Of a stretch of DNA of 64,000 nucleotides, positions 63,133 to 64,000 are shown piece by piece. The notes beneath the pieces were generated by a model, which was not told the DNA's origin, searched no databases, and worked only from the letters and a program-made list of their open reading frames with translations. How positions within the stretch are numbered: position 1 is the stretch's first letter; each line of letters starts with the position of its first letter. The stretch covers positions 124,001 to 188,000 of the forward strand of contig NZ_JACJSA010000012.1 in assembly GCF_014697545.1 (NCBI RefSeq), written 5' to 3'. The stretch is from Oscillatoria sp. FACHB-1407 (GTDB taxonomy: Bacteria > Cyanobacteriota > Cyanobacteriia > Elainellales > Elainellaceae). The translations under genes and the position numbers were made by a program.

Positions 63133-63632
63133 AAAGGAGTGCGACTACAAAAAGGCACAATAATTAAAGAATGAACAACAATAAAGAGTCATGCGTTGAA
63201 TGTCGTGTTGGGTCAATTTACACCCCCCGATCAAACCGCTTGTCTTTGCACCTTACCATGTCGTAGAGCGATTTCTTTGAGGTGGTTTGACCTGACTGAA
63301 ATAGGGAAAGTTTAGAGTAGAGGCGAAGCATCAGACGCTTGGACATGCCTTATCGCTGCGTCACGCCAGCGTCACTTCCCTCCACGTTAACCAGTGGTTT
63401 GAGAACTCAGCGATGATCAGGTCGCTTCACAAAATGAAATGCCGATTTGTTCCTGTTGCGATCGCCAATTGCTTCAAATGCCAGTTTTATTGAGTAGAAT
63501 GTTTAGCAATTTGTGAGATTTCAGAGATATCATCGCGTTAGTTGTAGCAAATCACAATTCTGACCTCAGGGTTCTAATTGCACTCAAACACGCAAGATAA
63601 CTTTTAGTGAATAAGCGAGGGGCTGCACACGA
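63133..63632. other. 500-bp spacer with no recognisable gene
   Basis: Between the DUF1537 gene and the coiled-coil gene I see no repeat of families R1-R5, no tRNA and no clear terminator. It holds the divergent promoters for the two flanking genes, which I cannot pinpoint. Confidence 0.4.
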
Positions 63633-64000
63633 ATGGGGCGACTGGACGATTTACCCGAATACTCTGCCTCAGGAGAGCTAAATACTGCGGAATCCGTGTT
63701 GAAAGCAGTAACGCAAGATCTAAAGACCTTGCAACATGATTTAGTTGTCCAGTTAAAGCAAGATGTCAAACGACTCCAAGCTGAAAAGTCTCACTTGCTC
63801 AATGAGATTGAGAAACTGCAAGCTCAACATGAGATGTTGCAGTCTGAGCAAAATACACTGTTGACCCGGCAACAGTTGGCACAACAACAACTGTGGGCAA
63901 AACAACTGGCGCAGGCACTGGCGGCTCATCTACAAACCCAACTGCTTCAGCGGATGCAAGCTGATCCCTACGCCAAACCGGGACCCAATACATCAGCTGC
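63633..64000 (+). CDS. Coiled-coil protein, N-terminal part (3' end outside window)
   Basis: An open frame from ATG at 63633 runs off the window (122 residues seen). It opens MGRLDDLPEYSASGELNTAE, then a long heptad-like coiled coil (about 20-95, rich in Leu, Gln, Glu and Lys), and ends QRMQADPYAKPGPNTSA before the edge. There is no signal peptide. From memory, some cyanobacterial EamA/DMT-type permeases begin with a coiled coil like this, but no membrane segment is visible in the part shown, so the function is left open. Confidence 0.7.
   Translation, partial: MGRLDDLPEYSASGELNTAESVLKAVTQDLKTLQHDLVVQLKQDVKRLQAEKSHLLNEIEKLQAQHEMLQSEQNTLLTRQQLAQQQLWAKQLAQALAAHLQTQLLQRMQADPYAKPGPNTSA

Overview
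The window is cyanobacterial chromosome. The evidence is the dense GCGATCGC (HIP1-type) octamers; the circadian and photosynthesis-linked output genes sasA and rpaA; an rbp-rpsU pair; a phycobilisome-type globin; cyanobacterial families such as DUF2996 and the Mo-nitrogenase C-terminal domain protein; and asd-dapA-rnj facing tig-clpP-clpX. Many dispersed palindromic repeats and moderate GC suggest a filamentous, Leptolyngbya-like lineage, but the genus cannot be fixed from this sequence. I see no prophage, transposase, CRISPR array or recognisable defence island.

Layout. 1-9.1 kb: the 3' end of argB, nadA, a TerB-like protein, a palindromic tandem array, a SPINDLY-type O-GlcNAc transferase, treZ, an acidic hypothetical protein, and rpsU with rbp. 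9.1-16.9 kb: a repeat-rich spacer, a transketolase/phosphoketolase-like enzyme, a 932-residue RTX-type protein, a hypothetical protein and a cupin. 17-22.9 kb: a NYN nuclease, tRNA-Asn, ilvA, a class V aminotransferase, a GT39-like membrane protein and an orphan phycobilisome-like protein. 23-34.9 kb: an acyltransferase/hydrolase pair, metG, a LabA-like protein with DUF58, DUF309, a SemiSWEET, DUF502, sasA, a double universal stress protein and a glycosyltransferase. 34.9-48 kb: a GAF histidine kinase, tmk-holB, VOC proteins (one broken), a FlaR-like kinase, DUF2996, tRNA-Val, a TSUP transporter, a GT2 enzyme, rpaA and the Mo-nitrogenase C-domain protein. 48.7-64 kb: asd-dapA-rnj diverging from tig-clpP-clpX, a hydrolase, a pentapeptide-repeat protein, minC-minD-minE, a DUF1537 kinase and the start of a coiled-coil protein.

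How the genes work together. SasA and RpaA are the kinase and regulator of the clock output pathway and lie about 14 kb apart, with a LabA-like protein close to sasA. Trigger factor, ClpP and ClpX handle protein folding and turnover. Asd and DapA lead into lysine/diaminopimelate synthesis. MinCDE places the division site. Tmk and HolB serve DNA replication.

The most unusual content is in the intergenic DNA. A 161-162 bp element, called R1 here, occurs six times. It has inverted ends, internal hairpins and copy-specific flanking direct repeats. One copy sits inside another repeat family (R2), and three copies begin at the stop codon of the gene before them. Other observations worth a second look are a small reading frame joined to rpsU by TAATG, an internal terminator between rbp and rpsU, the acyltransferase/hydrolase pair, and a phycobiliprotein-like orphan that keeps the chromophore cysteine. 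No clearly new multi-gene system is evident.
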